DNA of 15,085 nt, from positions 1 through 15,085 of the forward strand of contig JAXHVA010000098.1 in the NCBI GenBank assembly GCA_034189035.1. Direction: 5' to 3'. The position numbers and the translations under genes are program-made. The notes below the pieces were generated by a model. The model ran no database searches. It was given only the letters and a program-made list of their open reading frames with translations, and was not told where the DNA came from. This DNA is from JAUXFK01 sp034189035 (GTDB lineage Bacteria > Desulfobacterota > UBA8473). Positions 1 through 7,922 of the stretch are shown here, piece after piece (the first letter of the stretch is position 1; the number at the start of each line of letters is the position of its first letter).

Positions 1-1
1 C

Positions 2-1318
2 TTCTCTTTTGTCTTCATTGCCCTTATTCTGGCTATAGGGACATACCAGAGAAATAAAATCTGGCAAAATGACTTGACCCTCTGGAAGGACTGTGTGAAA
101 AAATCACCGAATAAGGCAAGACCCCATAATAATCTGGGACTTCTTTACATGGAAAAAGGACTGTTAAATCAAGCCATTTCTCAATTTCAAAAGGCCTTAC
201 AAATTGATCCTCTTTATGTAAAGGCATATAACAATCTTGGGTTGGTCTATGACAAAAAAGGGCTGTATGATAAAGCAGTTACTCAATATCAAGAGGCCCT
301 GAGTATTGACCCGAAATTTATCCATCCATATATTAATCTCGGAGTTATTTACAAGGGGAAGGGAATCTTAGATGAAGCCGCCCTAGAATATAAAAAAGCA
401 CTAAAGATCGACCCAAACAATCCAATTGTATACAATAATCTTGGAGAAATTTATCGCGAAAAAGGGATGATCGATGAGGCGATCAGAAAATACGAAAAAG
501 CGCTGGAGATTGATCCAACTTTTGCTAATGCATTCAATAACTTGGGGATTGCGTATTACAGTAAAGGCCTCCTAGATCAAGCCATTATGCACTATCAAAA
601 GGCCCTAGCAATCAACTCCGGTCATACAATTGCACATTATAATCTGGGGAATACCTATCTTCAAAAGGGAATGATCGATATGGCGATCCACAAATATGAA
701 AAGGTTCTTCAAACTGCTCCTGATTTTGCTTTGGCGTATTATAATATTGGTATCGCTTATTTTAGAAAAGGGATGATAGACCAAGCGATTATCGCATCCC
801 ATAAAACATTAGAGAGTCTACCGAATTATGCACCTGCATTTCAAATGCTCGGGTTGGCTTACCAAAAAAAGGGGATGCTTAATGATGCTATAATCAACTA
901 TAAAAAAGCACTACACCTCGATCCGAACAATGCAGCATTGTACTACAGACTCGGAATTGTATATATGGAAACCGGGCAGTTGGATCTCGCAGCTGTTGAA
1001 TATAAAAACGCTCTATCTATCAAGTCTGGTTTTATAGACGCCCTAAACAATTTAGGGATAGTGTATACAAGAATGAAGGAATACGATAAAGCAATCTCCG
1101 TCCTAAAAAGGAAGATAGGACTCAGGCCTGATATTGTAGATGCCTATTACAATATCGTATGTATCTATGCGTTACAAAACAAAAGAGATAAAGCCATCTT
1201 CTGGCTGAAAAAGGCTATTGTGAAAGGCTTCAACGATTGGAAGCTTCTATCAACGGACAGTGACCTTGCAAACATCAGGGAGGAGAGGTATTACAAGAAA
1301 CTGTTATCTCAAAATTAG
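2..1318 (+). CDS. TPR-repeat membrane protein, 5' end cut by window edge (TMTC/GT-C-like)
   Basis: The reading frame is open to the left edge of the window, so this is the C-terminal part of a larger protein. The TTG at position 74 is not a convincing start. The first visible residues form a hydrophobic helix (about FSFVFIALILAIGT), followed by TYQRNKIWQND and TLWKD. That membrane-to-repeat junction is one I associate with bacterial polytopic TPR proteins of the TMTC / GT-C glycosyltransferase type. Eleven consecutive 34-residue TPR units follow, most with the NNLG...Y..KG..D.AI..Y.KAL.IDP pattern. A tail reads NDWKLLSTDSDLANIREER, a common end for such arrays. The TPR part should be a protein-interaction scaffold, on the side of the membrane where the repeats lie. 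The gene converges on the minus-strand operon, with a 29-base gap. The TPR call is firm; the glycosyltransferase-like N-terminus is inference, because it lies outside the window. Confidence 0.88.
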   Translation, partial: FSFVFIALILAIGTYQRNKIWQNDLTLWKDCVKKSPNKARPHNNLGLLYMEKGLLNQAISQFQKALQIDPLYVKAYNNLGLVYDKKGLYDKAVTQYQEALSIDPKFIHPYINLGVIYKGKGILDEAALEYKKALKIDPNNPIVYNNLGEIYREKGMIDEAIRKYEKALEIDPTFANAFNNLGIAYYSKGLLDQAIMHYQKALAINSGHTIAHYNLGNTYLQKGMIDMAIHKYEKVLQTAPDFALAYYNIGIAYFRKGMIDQAIIASHKTLESLPNYAPAFQMLGLAYQKKGMLNDAIINYKKALHLDPNNAALYYRLGIVYMETGQLDLAAVEYKNALSIKSGFIDALNNLGIVYTRMKEYDKAISVLKRKIGLRPDIVDAYYNIVCIYALQNKRDKAIFWLKKAIVKGFNDWKLLSTDSDLANIREERYYKKLLSQN

Positions 1319-1347
1319 ATCCTTGAGAATTCGGATTTCTTCAATCC

Positions 1348-2955
1348 CTATCTTTTCCTAATACAAGACTCGTCGATCTTCTCATAGATCTTTTCACAAC
1401 GCCTGCAGGTGCCAACTCCCTGACCATCCCAATTGAGTTTTTCCCCACACTGGCATATCCATCCTATAATACTTGCAGGATTACCTACAACCAGTGCATA
1501 ATCCGGAAGGTCCTTTGTCACTACAGTACCAGCACCTATAAAGGCATACTCCCCTATTGTATGACCACATACAATAGTCGCATTCGCCCCTATAGTCGCT
1601 CCTTTTTTTACCAGAGTGGGACGGATCTCCTCCATCCTGGGAATAGCAGACCTTGGGTTAAATACATTGGTAAAAACCATGGAAGGACCACAGAAGACCT
1701 CATCCTCTAATGTGACGCCTTCAAAGACTGAAACATTATTCTGGATCTTACATCCATTTCCTATTCTAACATTTGCCCCAATAAATACATTCTGACCGAT
1801 ACTGCAATTCTTTCCTATCCTTGAGCCCTTCAAGACATTACAGAAATGCCATATTTTGGTTCTCTCTCCAATCTCTACTTCATCGTCTATGTATGAAGAT
1901 TCATGAACCATATAATCCATTCCATCTGTTCTTCTCTGATTGCCTTTCTTATCTGGTCTTTGGCCTCCTGTAAGTTCAATCTTATAGCCACCGTTGTTTA
2001 ATGAATCCTGTGATTTCTGTAGAATTTCAAGAACTCGCAACCCCTCCAAGCCGTCTGTCTTTGGAACCCTTCCTTTTATAATGCATTCTAGAAAATGCTT
2101 ACATTCGACCTTTAAAGGCTCTTCCATAGAGATATTTACGATTTCAGCATCAGCTTTACGGGCAACCGGTGTTCTTTGCATCCATTCGATCTTATGTGGA
2201 TACAAAAGGAGTTTTTCTTCACTCACATCATTAAAGACAGCCATCTTTGTATCCCCAACAAGAACCAGTTTCTGTTCTTTAAAAGGATGCAGCCAAGAAA
2301 CAAAGATATGGGCTTTAACACCGCTTGGGAAATCCATTGTGGTTAATGTTACATCAACAATCCCTTTTTGAAGATAGCTACCTCCTGTCGCGCATACTGA
2401 TTCTGGAAATTCCTCTAAAAGCATGAGGACAGCTGAAATATCATGGGGAGCAAAACTCCAGAGAATGTTTTCCTCAGCTCTGATTTTACCGATATTCAAT
2501 CTGTTTGAATAGAGGTACTGGACCTTTCCCAACTCTCCATTGTCTATTAATTCCTTGAGTTTTATTAATGCATTATGATATTGGAGTATATGCCCTACCA
2601 TCAATATCCTTTGATTTTCTTTGGAAACCTTCACAAGCTCGCTTCCCTCAGTAACTGTAAGAGCAAGCGGTTTTTCAACAAAGATATGTTTGCCTGCCTT
2701 TAGACCCTGTTTTACCATCTGATAATGGGTAGCTGCAGGGGTTGCGATTACAAATGCCTCGATGGTCTCATCTTCTAAAACGTCATTAAGGGATGTCGTT
2801 GTCTGAATACCTGAATATTTTTTTTGGAGAATACCCAATTTTTGCTGGTCCACATCACACACTGTATGTAAGGCATTCAATTCCCAAAAAACCCTGACCA
2901 AGTTGTTCCCCCAATACCCTGAACCTATAACTGCTATATTCATATAATCTGCCAA
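1348..2955 (-). CDS. Fused Gfo/Idh/MocA sugar dehydrogenase and hexapeptide N-acetyltransferase (WlbA-WlbB-like)
   Basis: Two enzymes are joined in about 535 residues. The N-terminal half (1 to ~330) is a Gfo/Idh/MocA oxidoreductase: Rossmann motif GSGYWG near residue 11, EKP near 94-96 and a His-Asp pair near 171-172. The C-terminal part (~350-500) is a left-handed beta-helix of hexapeptide repeats (IGKNCSIGQNVFIGANVRIG), with the NPA motif typical of WlbB/WbpD acetyltransferases. It ends in a probable zinc ribbon (CQC...CRRC, ~502-521). WlbA-type enzymes oxidise C3 of UDP-GlcNAc uronic acid, and WlbB acetylates the 3-amino group made by an aminotransferase. That aminotransferase (DegT/WbpE type) is not in this window. 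Start: a TTG at 2955 has GAGG five bases upstream (2961-2964). An in-frame ATG at 2943 gives the more family-like N-terminus MNIAVIG but has poor ribosome-site spacing. It lies 26 bases downstream of the radical SAM gene. Substrate is inferred from family. Confidence 0.9.
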   Translation of the reverse strand: MADYMNIAVIGSGYWGNNLVRVFWELNALHTVCDVDQQKLGILQKKYSGIQTTTSLNDVLEDETIEAFVIATPAATHYQMVKQGLKAGKHIFVEKPLALTVTEGSELVKVSKENQRILMVGHILQYHNALIKLKELIDNGELGKVQYLYSNRLNIGKIRAEENILWSFAPHDISAVLMLLEEFPESVCATGGSYLQKGIVDVTLTTMDFPSGVKAHIFVSWLHPFKEQKLVLVGDTKMAVFNDVSEEKLLLYPHKIEWMQRTPVARKADAEIVNISMEEPLKVECKHFLECIIKGRVPKTDGLEGLRVLEILQKSQDSLNNGGYKIELTGGQRPDKKGNQRRTDGMDYMVHESSYIDDEVEIGERTKIWHFCNVLKGSRIGKNCSIGQNVFIGANVRIGNGCKIQNNVSVFEGVTLEDEVFCGPSMVFTNVFNPRSAIPRMEEIRPTLVKKGATIGANATIVCGHTIGEYAFIGAGTVVTKDLPDYALVVGNPASIIGWICQCGEKLNWDGQGVGTCRRCEKIYEKIDESCIRKR

Positions 2956-2981
2956 TTTAACCTCAATTATTTAGATAGTTA

Positions 2982-4082
2982 TCAATGACAAGCAGGTGCC
3001 TTATGTTTAAACAACCTCAAGGCTTTCTGCCCAAAATATCCTATGTTCTTGAAAAGATACAACGGAGAAAACCTGATATTATCCTCAGCAAAACACGAAA
3101 GCCAGCAAGATGGGCACTCTTTTTCTCTAATTTTTTTTCTTATTTCATTAGCCTTTTTACCAAACCATATCTCAGACAGTGAGTTTTCTTTCACATTGCC
3201 AGCTACAGCACTACTATGCATGATATTGCAAAGGGATACATCCCCATTTGAAAGGATAAAAATCTTATAAGTCCCCACAATACAATTGAGGGGATGGTAT
3301 TTGTCTTGTTTATAGTAGTTTATCATTGACTCGAGATAGAAACGAGTATTGTTGATTGGATGTTTCAATAGTTTGTCAATTACATCTCTCAGTCTTAAAA
3401 GAAAAAGACTCTCTCGATAGGCATCTTTTAACCCTGTATTATCAACCCCAAATCCTTCAAATTGAAATGCTGTAATACGATATGTAAAACCATTTTTAAG
3501 ACAAAACTCTTGAAGCTTCACTATATCATCGAGGTTATCTTTTGTAAGCACACTTCCAATGGATATTTTGTTGTATCCTGATTCCTTCAGTTCCATAATA
3601 TTTCTCTTTACTGTGGTAAAGCCATTGGAAAGACCTCGAATCTTCTTGTAATTCTCATCACTAAAAGCATCTAACGAAATCTGTACCTGCAAAGGATCCA
3701 ACTCAATGATCCGATCGATGTGTCGATTCAGGATAAGACCATTGGTATTCATTGAAATGAGAAAGCCCAGTTTTTTTGAATAATCCATTATCTCAAAAGA
3801 ATCTTTTCTCGTAAGAATCTCTCCATCGGCTGTAAAATTTATCATCTTTACACCTGTCTTCTTAAGCTCATCAAAGACATCTTTCCATTCCTCAAAGGTC
3901 AGCTCGTCAGAATATTCATTGTTCTTCCAGTATTCACATATGGTACACCTTGAATTGCATCTCTTTGTTAAAAAAACACCCGCTACTGTAGGCTTGAGAG
4001 TCGCTTTTCCGCCTATTCTAAAGCAAAGCGGGATAAGCGCCTGGTTTGATATTTCTTGAATGATAAAAGATAACTTTGACAT
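2982..4082 (-). CDS. Radical SAM / SPASM protein with altered GGE motif
   Basis: This is a 366-residue radical SAM protein. The canonical CxxxCxxC cluster motif (CNSRCTIC, Cys42, 46, 49) binds the SAM-cleaving 4Fe-4S cluster. The usual GGEP SAM-contacting motif appears as TADGE (84-88), a variant with Asp in place of the first Gly. The C-terminal region carries Cys267, Cys285 and a CPSCWLSC group (323, 326, 330), the layout of a SPASM auxiliary-cluster domain. The last ~35 residues are hydrophobic/basic. The ATG start has only a weak ribosome site. It is followed after 26 bases by the dehydrogenase-acetyltransferase gene and preceded by a 253-base hairpin-rich spacer, so it may head its own transcript. 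SPASM proteins modify peptides, proteins or small molecules. The substrate is unknown here, and the context suggests a role in surface glycan or sugar modification. Confidence 0.88.
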   Translation of the reverse strand: MSKLSFIIQEISNQALIPLCFRIGGKATLKPTVAGVFLTKRCNSRCTICEYWKNNEYSDELTFEEWKDVFDELKKTGVKMINFTADGEILTRKDSFEIMDYSKKLGFLISMNTNGLILNRHIDRIIELDPLQVQISLDAFSDENYKKIRGLSNGFTTVKRNIMELKESGYNKISIGSVLTKDNLDDIVKLQEFCLKNGFTYRITAFQFEGFGVDNTGLKDAYRESLFLLRLRDVIDKLLKHPINNTRFYLESMINYYKQDKYHPLNCIVGTYKIFILSNGDVSLCNIMHSSAVAGNVKENSLSEIWFGKKANEIRKKIREKECPSCWLSCFAEDNIRFSPLYLFKNIGYFGQKALRLFKHKAPACH

Positions 4083-4130
4083 TGACCCAATTTTTCAACC
4101 AGTAATTCGTTTGTCCTGAAAAATCAACTC

Positions 4131-4150
4131 CTATAGGCTAAAGCCGATAG
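4131..4150. repeat. Small hairpin CTAT-a-GGC-TAAA-GCC-g-ATAG
   Basis: A short inverted repeat with arms CTAT/ATAG and GGC/GCC, one a-g mismatch and a TAAA loop. It is the first of three hairpins in the 253-base spacer between two minus-strand genes. The TAAA loop is shared with the hairpin at 4263-4276, suggesting both belong to one repetitive intergenic element. Confidence 0.45.
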
Positions 4151-4155
4151 CTTGA

Positions 4156-4233
4156 TGGTTCAAGGATTCAAGGGGTTAAGTAATGGCACGTTGCAACGTG
4201 CCCCTACTCTCGAATCCTGGAATCCTCGAACCC
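4156..4233. repeat. Large imperfect hairpin built on an 18-base perfect palindrome and 3x8-base arms
   Basis: The core at 4185-4202 reads GGCACGTTGCAACGTGCC, a perfect 18-base palindrome. On each side is an arm of three 8-base units. The left arm (4156-4179) is TGGTTCAA, GGATTCAA, GGGGTTAA. The right arm (4210-4233), read on the other strand, is GGGTTCGA, GGATTCCA, GGATTCGA. Bases 4157-4173 match the complement of 4216-4232 at 15 of 17 positions. The whole can fold into a hairpin of roughly 78 bases. It looks like a dispersed palindromic repeat (REP-like or a small non-autonomous element) rather than a simple terminator, because no T-run follows. No target duplication was seen. Confidence 0.65.
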
Positions 4234-4262
4234 TTACGGCGCAAAAGATTGAACTGAAGTCT

Positions 4263-4284
4263 TCGCCTAAAGGCGAGGGTTTTT
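4263..4284 (+). terminator. Possible terminator-like hairpin with T-run on the plus strand
   Basis: TCGCC-TAAA-GGCGA (4263-4276) is followed by GGG and five Ts (4280-4284). The form resembles a weak rho-independent terminator, but the five-base-pair stem is short and no plus-strand gene ends here. It may instead be one end of the repetitive element that includes the hairpins at 4131 and 4156, similar to hairpins found near IS200/IS605-type ends. Confidence 0.25.
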
Positions 4285-4335
4285 CTCCCATTCCTCGAAG
4301 GAGACAATAAAGATAGAGGTATGCAATCACCCGTT

Positions 4336-5304
4336 TCAAAGAGTTATAGCCTTGACTTGGGATTTAGGTTTATTCTGTTGCTTCTTCCAGATCCAAAATA
4401 GATATATACTAAAAATCAATCCTAAATAGATTGCTCGACCCCACAGCCCGATGGCAAGAATAGTTTCAGAAGCAACACCGACCATTCCAAAGAAATAGAC
4501 GCAGAGGGCTTCCAAAACCCCTATTCCCATTATAGTCAAAGGCACAAATGTTGCTAACTGAATTATAGCCTGAATCAAGATTATCTTTACTAAAGAGACG
4601 TTAACTCCGAATATCATAAGTAAGAGTAACACCGAAATCCCTGCTAATATATATCTAAAAACAGTCAACGCCAAGTTTATCCCAATCCCTTTATAATCAA
4701 TAACAGTAGCATTAATCTCTACCCGAAATCCTTCAAGTTTTTTTATAATACGGCTTATGATTCCGATGTTAAAGTAATTTTGTGGACATTTAAAGATTAT
4801 CCACAGCAAAATAGCAAAACCTGCTATCATGATAGAGATAAGGGTTAGTGAATGTCCCCAAGAAAAAAAAATACCAATTCCAATCGAAGCAAGAGTGATA
4901 TTCACTGAAAGAGTAATCAGTTTATCTATAAGTAAGACTGCGCTTGTTTGGCCATAAGTATAAGTATCCTTTAAAAAGTAGAGCAGAGCGAAATCACCTA
5001 TTCTCCCAGGGGCTACAATAGAAAATATCTGGAGTTTAAAGGATGAAGAAATGAGTTGTTTGATTCCACCAGGCTTCATCCTCTTTATAAGAGAATAGAT
5101 ACCAAGGCTCCACGATGTAATAGAAATGAAATGATAGAAAATAATTAATGGAATCATATAAAGCAAAGGAGCACCTAACATCTGTTCGTAAAGCTCTCTT
5201 GGGTGAGATTTCATTATAACAATCGCGAGCAGAGCAAATCCGAAACATCCTTGAAGAAGTCTTTTGTTTTTAAGGATTAATTTATGTAGTTTTTTTAAGA
5301 TCAT
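4336..5304 (-). CDS. LPG-synthase-type integral membrane protein (UPF0104 / PF03706 family)
   Basis: A 322-residue polytopic membrane protein with roughly eight hydrophobic helices and a short basic N-terminus (MILKKLHKLILKNKR). The segment PGRIGDFALLYFLKD near residues 98-112, followed by VLLIDKL, matches the PGRxGE...ERxxD signature of the lysylphosphatidylglycerol-synthase transmembrane family. Members without the C-terminal aminoacyl-transferase domain are common in polysaccharide and lipid loci and are thought to move or present lipids or lipid-linked sugars. This protein is of that stand-alone size. It lies 9 bases downstream of the glycosyltransferase and is probably co-transcribed. 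Flippase-like function is inference; family membership is likely. Confidence 0.82.
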   Translation of the reverse strand: MILKKLHKLILKNKRLLQGCFGFALLAIVIMKSHPRELYEQMLGAPLLYMIPLIIFYHFISITSWSLGIYSLIKRMKPGGIKQLISSSFKLQIFSIVAPGRIGDFALLYFLKDTYTYGQTSAVLLIDKLITLSVNITLASIGIGIFFSWGHSLTLISIMIAGFAILLWIIFKCPQNYFNIGIISRIIKKLEGFRVEINATVIDYKGIGINLALTVFRYILAGISVLLLLMIFGVNVSLVKIILIQAIIQLATFVPLTIMGIGVLEALCVYFFGMVGVASETILAIGLWGRAIYLGLIFSIYLFWIWKKQQNKPKSQVKAITL

Positions 5305-5313
5305 GTAAAAAAT

Positions 5314-6558
5314 CTATCTGGGGTTTTGTAAAAATTCGAAGAGCTCATCACTTATTGTGTCAATTTCTAATGATTCTCTCGCTCTTATTACATTTTTCTT
5401 CATTTGAATCATGTCCTGGGATTCTATGGCCTTTCTTAATCCCTGAGGTGTCTCATTTTCAAATATGAATCCGCATCCTGTTTCAGATATGATTCTTTTA
5501 CTCCTTTCCAAAAGGCCATTTATAATTACTGGTAAGCCGGCCTCAAGATAAGTATAGAATTTTAGGGAAAGCTCGTATTTTCTGCTGGTCTCTGAAAACA
5601 AGATACTCCTAGAAAAATCAATGGAGTTCCAGCCAAAATCATATTGGTTTATTTCCTGGTGCACTTTATCGAAATCCACTGCAGAATGAATGTGAAAATA
5701 TGGGTTTCTCGATGCTTCTTCATAATATTCAGGGTATTGATAATTATGATGAGGGCTTGGGTAAAGATTGAAATGGATTCTTTCTTCAGCAAAAAAACGT
5801 CCCAAGGGTACGAATTGAGTGTCACCTGCCAAATTCTTATCAAAATTCATTGGATAAAAAATCCCTGCATACACAACAGACCATTCAGATCTCTTCGGTC
5901 CATTATGAGGGATAACCGGCTGAAAAAATTTCTTATTACATTTATCTTCTATTAAATAGATAGGCGTTTTTATATGATTTTCCTCTATTAATCTCAGCAG
6001 AGTTCCTGATCTAGCAATGATTCCATCCGCATTCTCAAAGCAAAATCTTTCTGCATTAATCTCTTCCTGTGAAATATTTGTAAACGTATCTGATTTTTCT
6101 GTTGCTTTTTTACTAAAATAGGATAAGCACCACAGTGAATCATAATGGTCGATAAATACGGGCCAATATCTGTCCATATTCAATAATACCAATGCTTGGG
6201 CAGCGGGTTGAAGAGAAGCGATCAGCACAATTATGTTGTATTTTTCTCCATATCTTGAGACGATTCTTTTGAGGTGACTGTAAGAAAGAAATATCTTTAT
6301 TTCGTCAAAGGCTTGTCTTTGAAAATCGTATTCAAATACTTGAGTAACAAGTATGGTTCGTATATTCTGTTTTCTTTGTAGTACAGAACCAAAATTATAA
6401 AAACGGGTACGTGCATTCATTCTGACAAAAATGATCACGTCTTCCTTGTTCTCTCCATTTTTCCGAAAGAATTCTTTTAAAGAATAGAGAAACCAGTTCT
6501 TTAACATTCTGTTGACGACTTTTCTTCGATCTAAATAATATTTAATGTTTTTTATCAT
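5314..6558 (-). CDS. Probable GT-B (GT4-like) glycosyltransferase
   Basis: About 414 residues from the ATG at 6558; a TTG four codons upstream and an internal ATG at 6507 are alternatives, and none has a strong ribosome site. The N-terminal half alternates predicted strands and helices (TILVTQV, YNIIVLIAS, VFIDHYD). A linker reads FENADGIIARS, typical of GT-B enzymes that mark an activated-sugar binding domain. The C-terminal half has SVVYAGIFYP, then KFYTYLEAGLPVIIN with a conserved Glu, as in GT4-type donor-binding sites, then GCGFIFEN. It probably transfers a sugar from a nucleotide donor to a glycan or lipid carrier at the cytoplasmic face. Sequence matches to well-known GT4 motifs are loose, so donor and acceptor are unknown. 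Its neighbours are a radical SAM gene 40 bases upstream and the membrane protein 9 bases downstream. Confidence 0.72.
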   Translation of the reverse strand: MIKNIKYYLDRRKVVNRMLKNWFLYSLKEFFRKNGENKEDVIIFVRMNARTRFYNFGSVLQRKQNIRTILVTQVFEYDFQRQAFDEIKIFLSYSHLKRIVSRYGEKYNIIVLIASLQPAAQALVLLNMDRYWPVFIDHYDSLWCLSYFSKKATEKSDTFTNISQEEINAERFCFENADGIIARSGTLLRLIEENHIKTPIYLIEDKCNKKFFQPVIPHNGPKRSEWSVVYAGIFYPMNFDKNLAGDTQFVPLGRFFAEERIHFNLYPSPHHNYQYPEYYEEASRNPYFHIHSAVDFDKVHQEINQYDFGWNSIDFSRSILFSETSRKYELSLKFYTYLEAGLPVIINGLLERSKRIISETGCGFIFENETPQGLRKAIESQDMIQMKKNVIRARESLEIDTISDELFEFLQNPR

Positions 6559-6610
6559 AATAATTTTCAATCGAGGTAAACTGGGGAAAAACGGGTTTTT
6601 ATCGGAGATA

Positions 6611-7654
6611 TTAAACGGATTTATATCTGCACCAGTTATAACAGTCCTGATTATATTTGCCGTTGAGGATATTCTTCCTAAAGTCCCTCATGTTTTTATG
6701 ATTCCATGCCTCTTTTAGTCCTATTTCAAATACATTGGCCATTTTATAAGATCGCAGTACACAGCAAGGCGTCAAAAACCCATTTACATTAATCATAACT
6801 GTCCCTGTCCATGGAGCTGAACATATGCCGAACCTGGGATCAGGTATAGGGTCGTCAGGCAGCAAACCAATATCTGTTGCGATATTGTTTTCATCACAAA
6901 GTCGCCGTGTCATATGTTTGAATTCTTTCATTTGATGGGATGGGATATCCGATGTATATCCATGTTTATTGAGCAATGTTGCGCCATTGGCCAATTGGAA
7001 ATGCATAAAATTAAAAGAGGGAATCCTCTTTTTTAAGGAGATAATTTCATGGAGACAATCAATATTCTCATTACAAACCACAGCCCACAGGTGAACTGGC
7101 AGGTCAGTCGTTTTACTAAAAGTTTCAATGTTTTTGATGATCATATCAATATCAGCACCACCGGTTACTCTCTTTACCAGATCCCTGTCAAGGCTGTCAA
7201 TTGATACATGAATTCTTGAAAGCCCGGCTTCAGCGAGTGATTTTGAACGTTTTTCTGTCAGTAAAGTGCCATTTGTTGTAAAGCAAACACAAGGAATATA
7301 TCTTTTTGCCTCACGAATAACCCTTTCAAGATCAGGATACAAAAGAGGTTCACCCAGACCATACAGCATAAGAACCTTGATACCGTGAAGTTCAGGGAGC
7401 AGCTGAAGCACATTGGTAATATCTATCTGTAAAGAGTTCTCTTCCCTGTATTCTTTTTCACTTAATCTGCACCATTGACATCTTAAATTACATTTTGTTA
7501 TGAGTTCGAGGAGAACATGACTCGGAGGAAAATAGGAACGGGTTGACGCTTTGGAGCCAAGTACTTTTAATTCTAACAATTTCAGCATTCCCCTTACACT
7601 TCTTTGTGCAGACCGAACCTTAATATCGGAAATAAACGTCTTTATTGACTTCAT
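6611..7654 (-). CDS. Radical SAM / SPASM protein
   Basis: A 347-residue radical SAM protein. CNLRCQWC (Cys55, 59, 62) is the SAM-cluster motif, and GLGEP (99-103) stands where GGEP is usual. TTNGTLL and HVSIDSLD are further core-barrel motifs. The C-terminus has Cys278, a Cys-Cys pair at 297-298, then CYNWC (338, 342), consistent with a SPASM or twitch auxiliary cluster domain. The ATG start at 7654 is well supported by AAAGGA at 7660-7665, five bases upstream. That ribosome site lies inside the 8-base target duplication of the inserted element, so the insertion left translation intact. Before the insertion the gene would have followed the kinase fusion after 28 bases. The substrate is unknown; the context points to sugar or glycan metabolism. 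Confidence 0.9.
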   Translation of the reverse strand: MKSIKTFISDIKVRSAQRSVRGMLKLLELKVLGSKASTRSYFPPSHVLLELITKCNLRCQWCRLSEKEYREENSLQIDITNVLQLLPELHGIKVLMLYGLGEPLLYPDLERVIREAKRYIPCVCFTTNGTLLTEKRSKSLAEAGLSRIHVSIDSLDRDLVKRVTGGADIDMIIKNIETFSKTTDLPVHLWAVVCNENIDCLHEIISLKKRIPSFNFMHFQLANGATLLNKHGYTSDIPSHQMKEFKHMTRRLCDENNIATDIGLLPDDPIPDPRFGICSAPWTGTVMINVNGFLTPCCVLRSYKMANVFEIGLKEAWNHKNMRDFRKNILNGKYNQDCYNWCRYKSV

Positions 7655-7658
7655 AAAA

Positions 7659-7666
7659 ATCCTTTA
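7659..7666. repeat. Left target-site duplication ATCCTTTA
   Basis: ATCCTTTA here is repeated exactly at 7923-7930, immediately outside both ends of the inverted-repeat element. On the minus strand it contains AAAGGA, the ribosome site of the radical SAM gene that starts at 7654. Confidence 0.8.
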
Positions 7667-7922
7667 AATGGCTATTGACTTGACACAGCAAAGGCGGTCA
7701 CATTATAACGTGTGCAACTTATCTGAGGTGTAGTGAGCGTTAAGAAAGAAGAGGAGATTGTTTCTTGGTTGAGAGTCATAACACGATACATTTGTGACTG
7801 TCTAATGCAAATGATCAATACTGTTCTTTCTTTATGCTCACTCACTAGAGAGTTTTGCACGGGTTATAATGTGATTGCCTTTGCTGTGACCGATTTTTTG
7901 CTGAAGGAAGTCAATAACCATT
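7667..7922. mobile_element. MITE-like inverted-repeat element, 256 bases, with 8-base target duplication
   Basis: The ends are inverted repeats: the left end AATGGCTATTGACTT (7667-7681) matches the complement of the right end (7908-7922) at 14 of 15 bases. Further in, 7684-7717 and the complement of 7855-7888 match at 30 of 34 bases; both contain CACAGCAAAGGC and TCACATTATAAC. Inside that, AGTGAGCGTTAAGAAAGAA pairs with AGTGAGCATAAAGAAAGAA read on the other strand. The element is flanked by perfect 8-base direct repeats, ATCCTTTA. It has no transposase, so it looks like a miniature inverted-repeat element moved in trans. It sits between two operon genes; without it they would be 28 bases apart. 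It cannot be assigned to an IS family from the ends alone. Confidence 0.82.
7680..7708 (+). promoter_or_regulatory. Sigma-70-like promoter inside the element
   Basis: TTGACA at 7680-7685 is separated by 17 bases from TTATAA at 7703-7708 (or 18 bases from TATAAC). It reads rightward, against the operon. GAGG near 7725-7728 and a GTG at 7733 follow, so it could express a short transcript antisense to the end of the kinase-fusion gene. It may be the remains of the promoter of a parent transposon. Confidence 0.4.

Noticed and set aside
74..76. TTG as the start of the TPR protein
   Set aside because: The frame is open to the left window edge, and the residues before the TTG form a membrane helix and a motif that fits this protein type. 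There is no ribosome site.
4131..4284. CRISPR array in the hairpin-rich spacer
   Set aside because: The repeated units are eight bases long and arranged as mirrored arms of a palindrome, with no uniform spacers.
6588..6601. AAAAAC-GG-GTTTTT palindrome as a terminator
   Set aside because: The stem is almost all A-T with a two-base loop, which is too unstable and is within a 40-base operon gap.
7672..7860. 62-codon minus-strand frame inside the inverted-repeat element
   Set aside because: It lies entirely within the element, and its end (CTRYNVTAFAV) mirrors that of the opposite-strand frame (CTGYNVIAFAV) because both read the same inverted repeat. No independent sign of coding.
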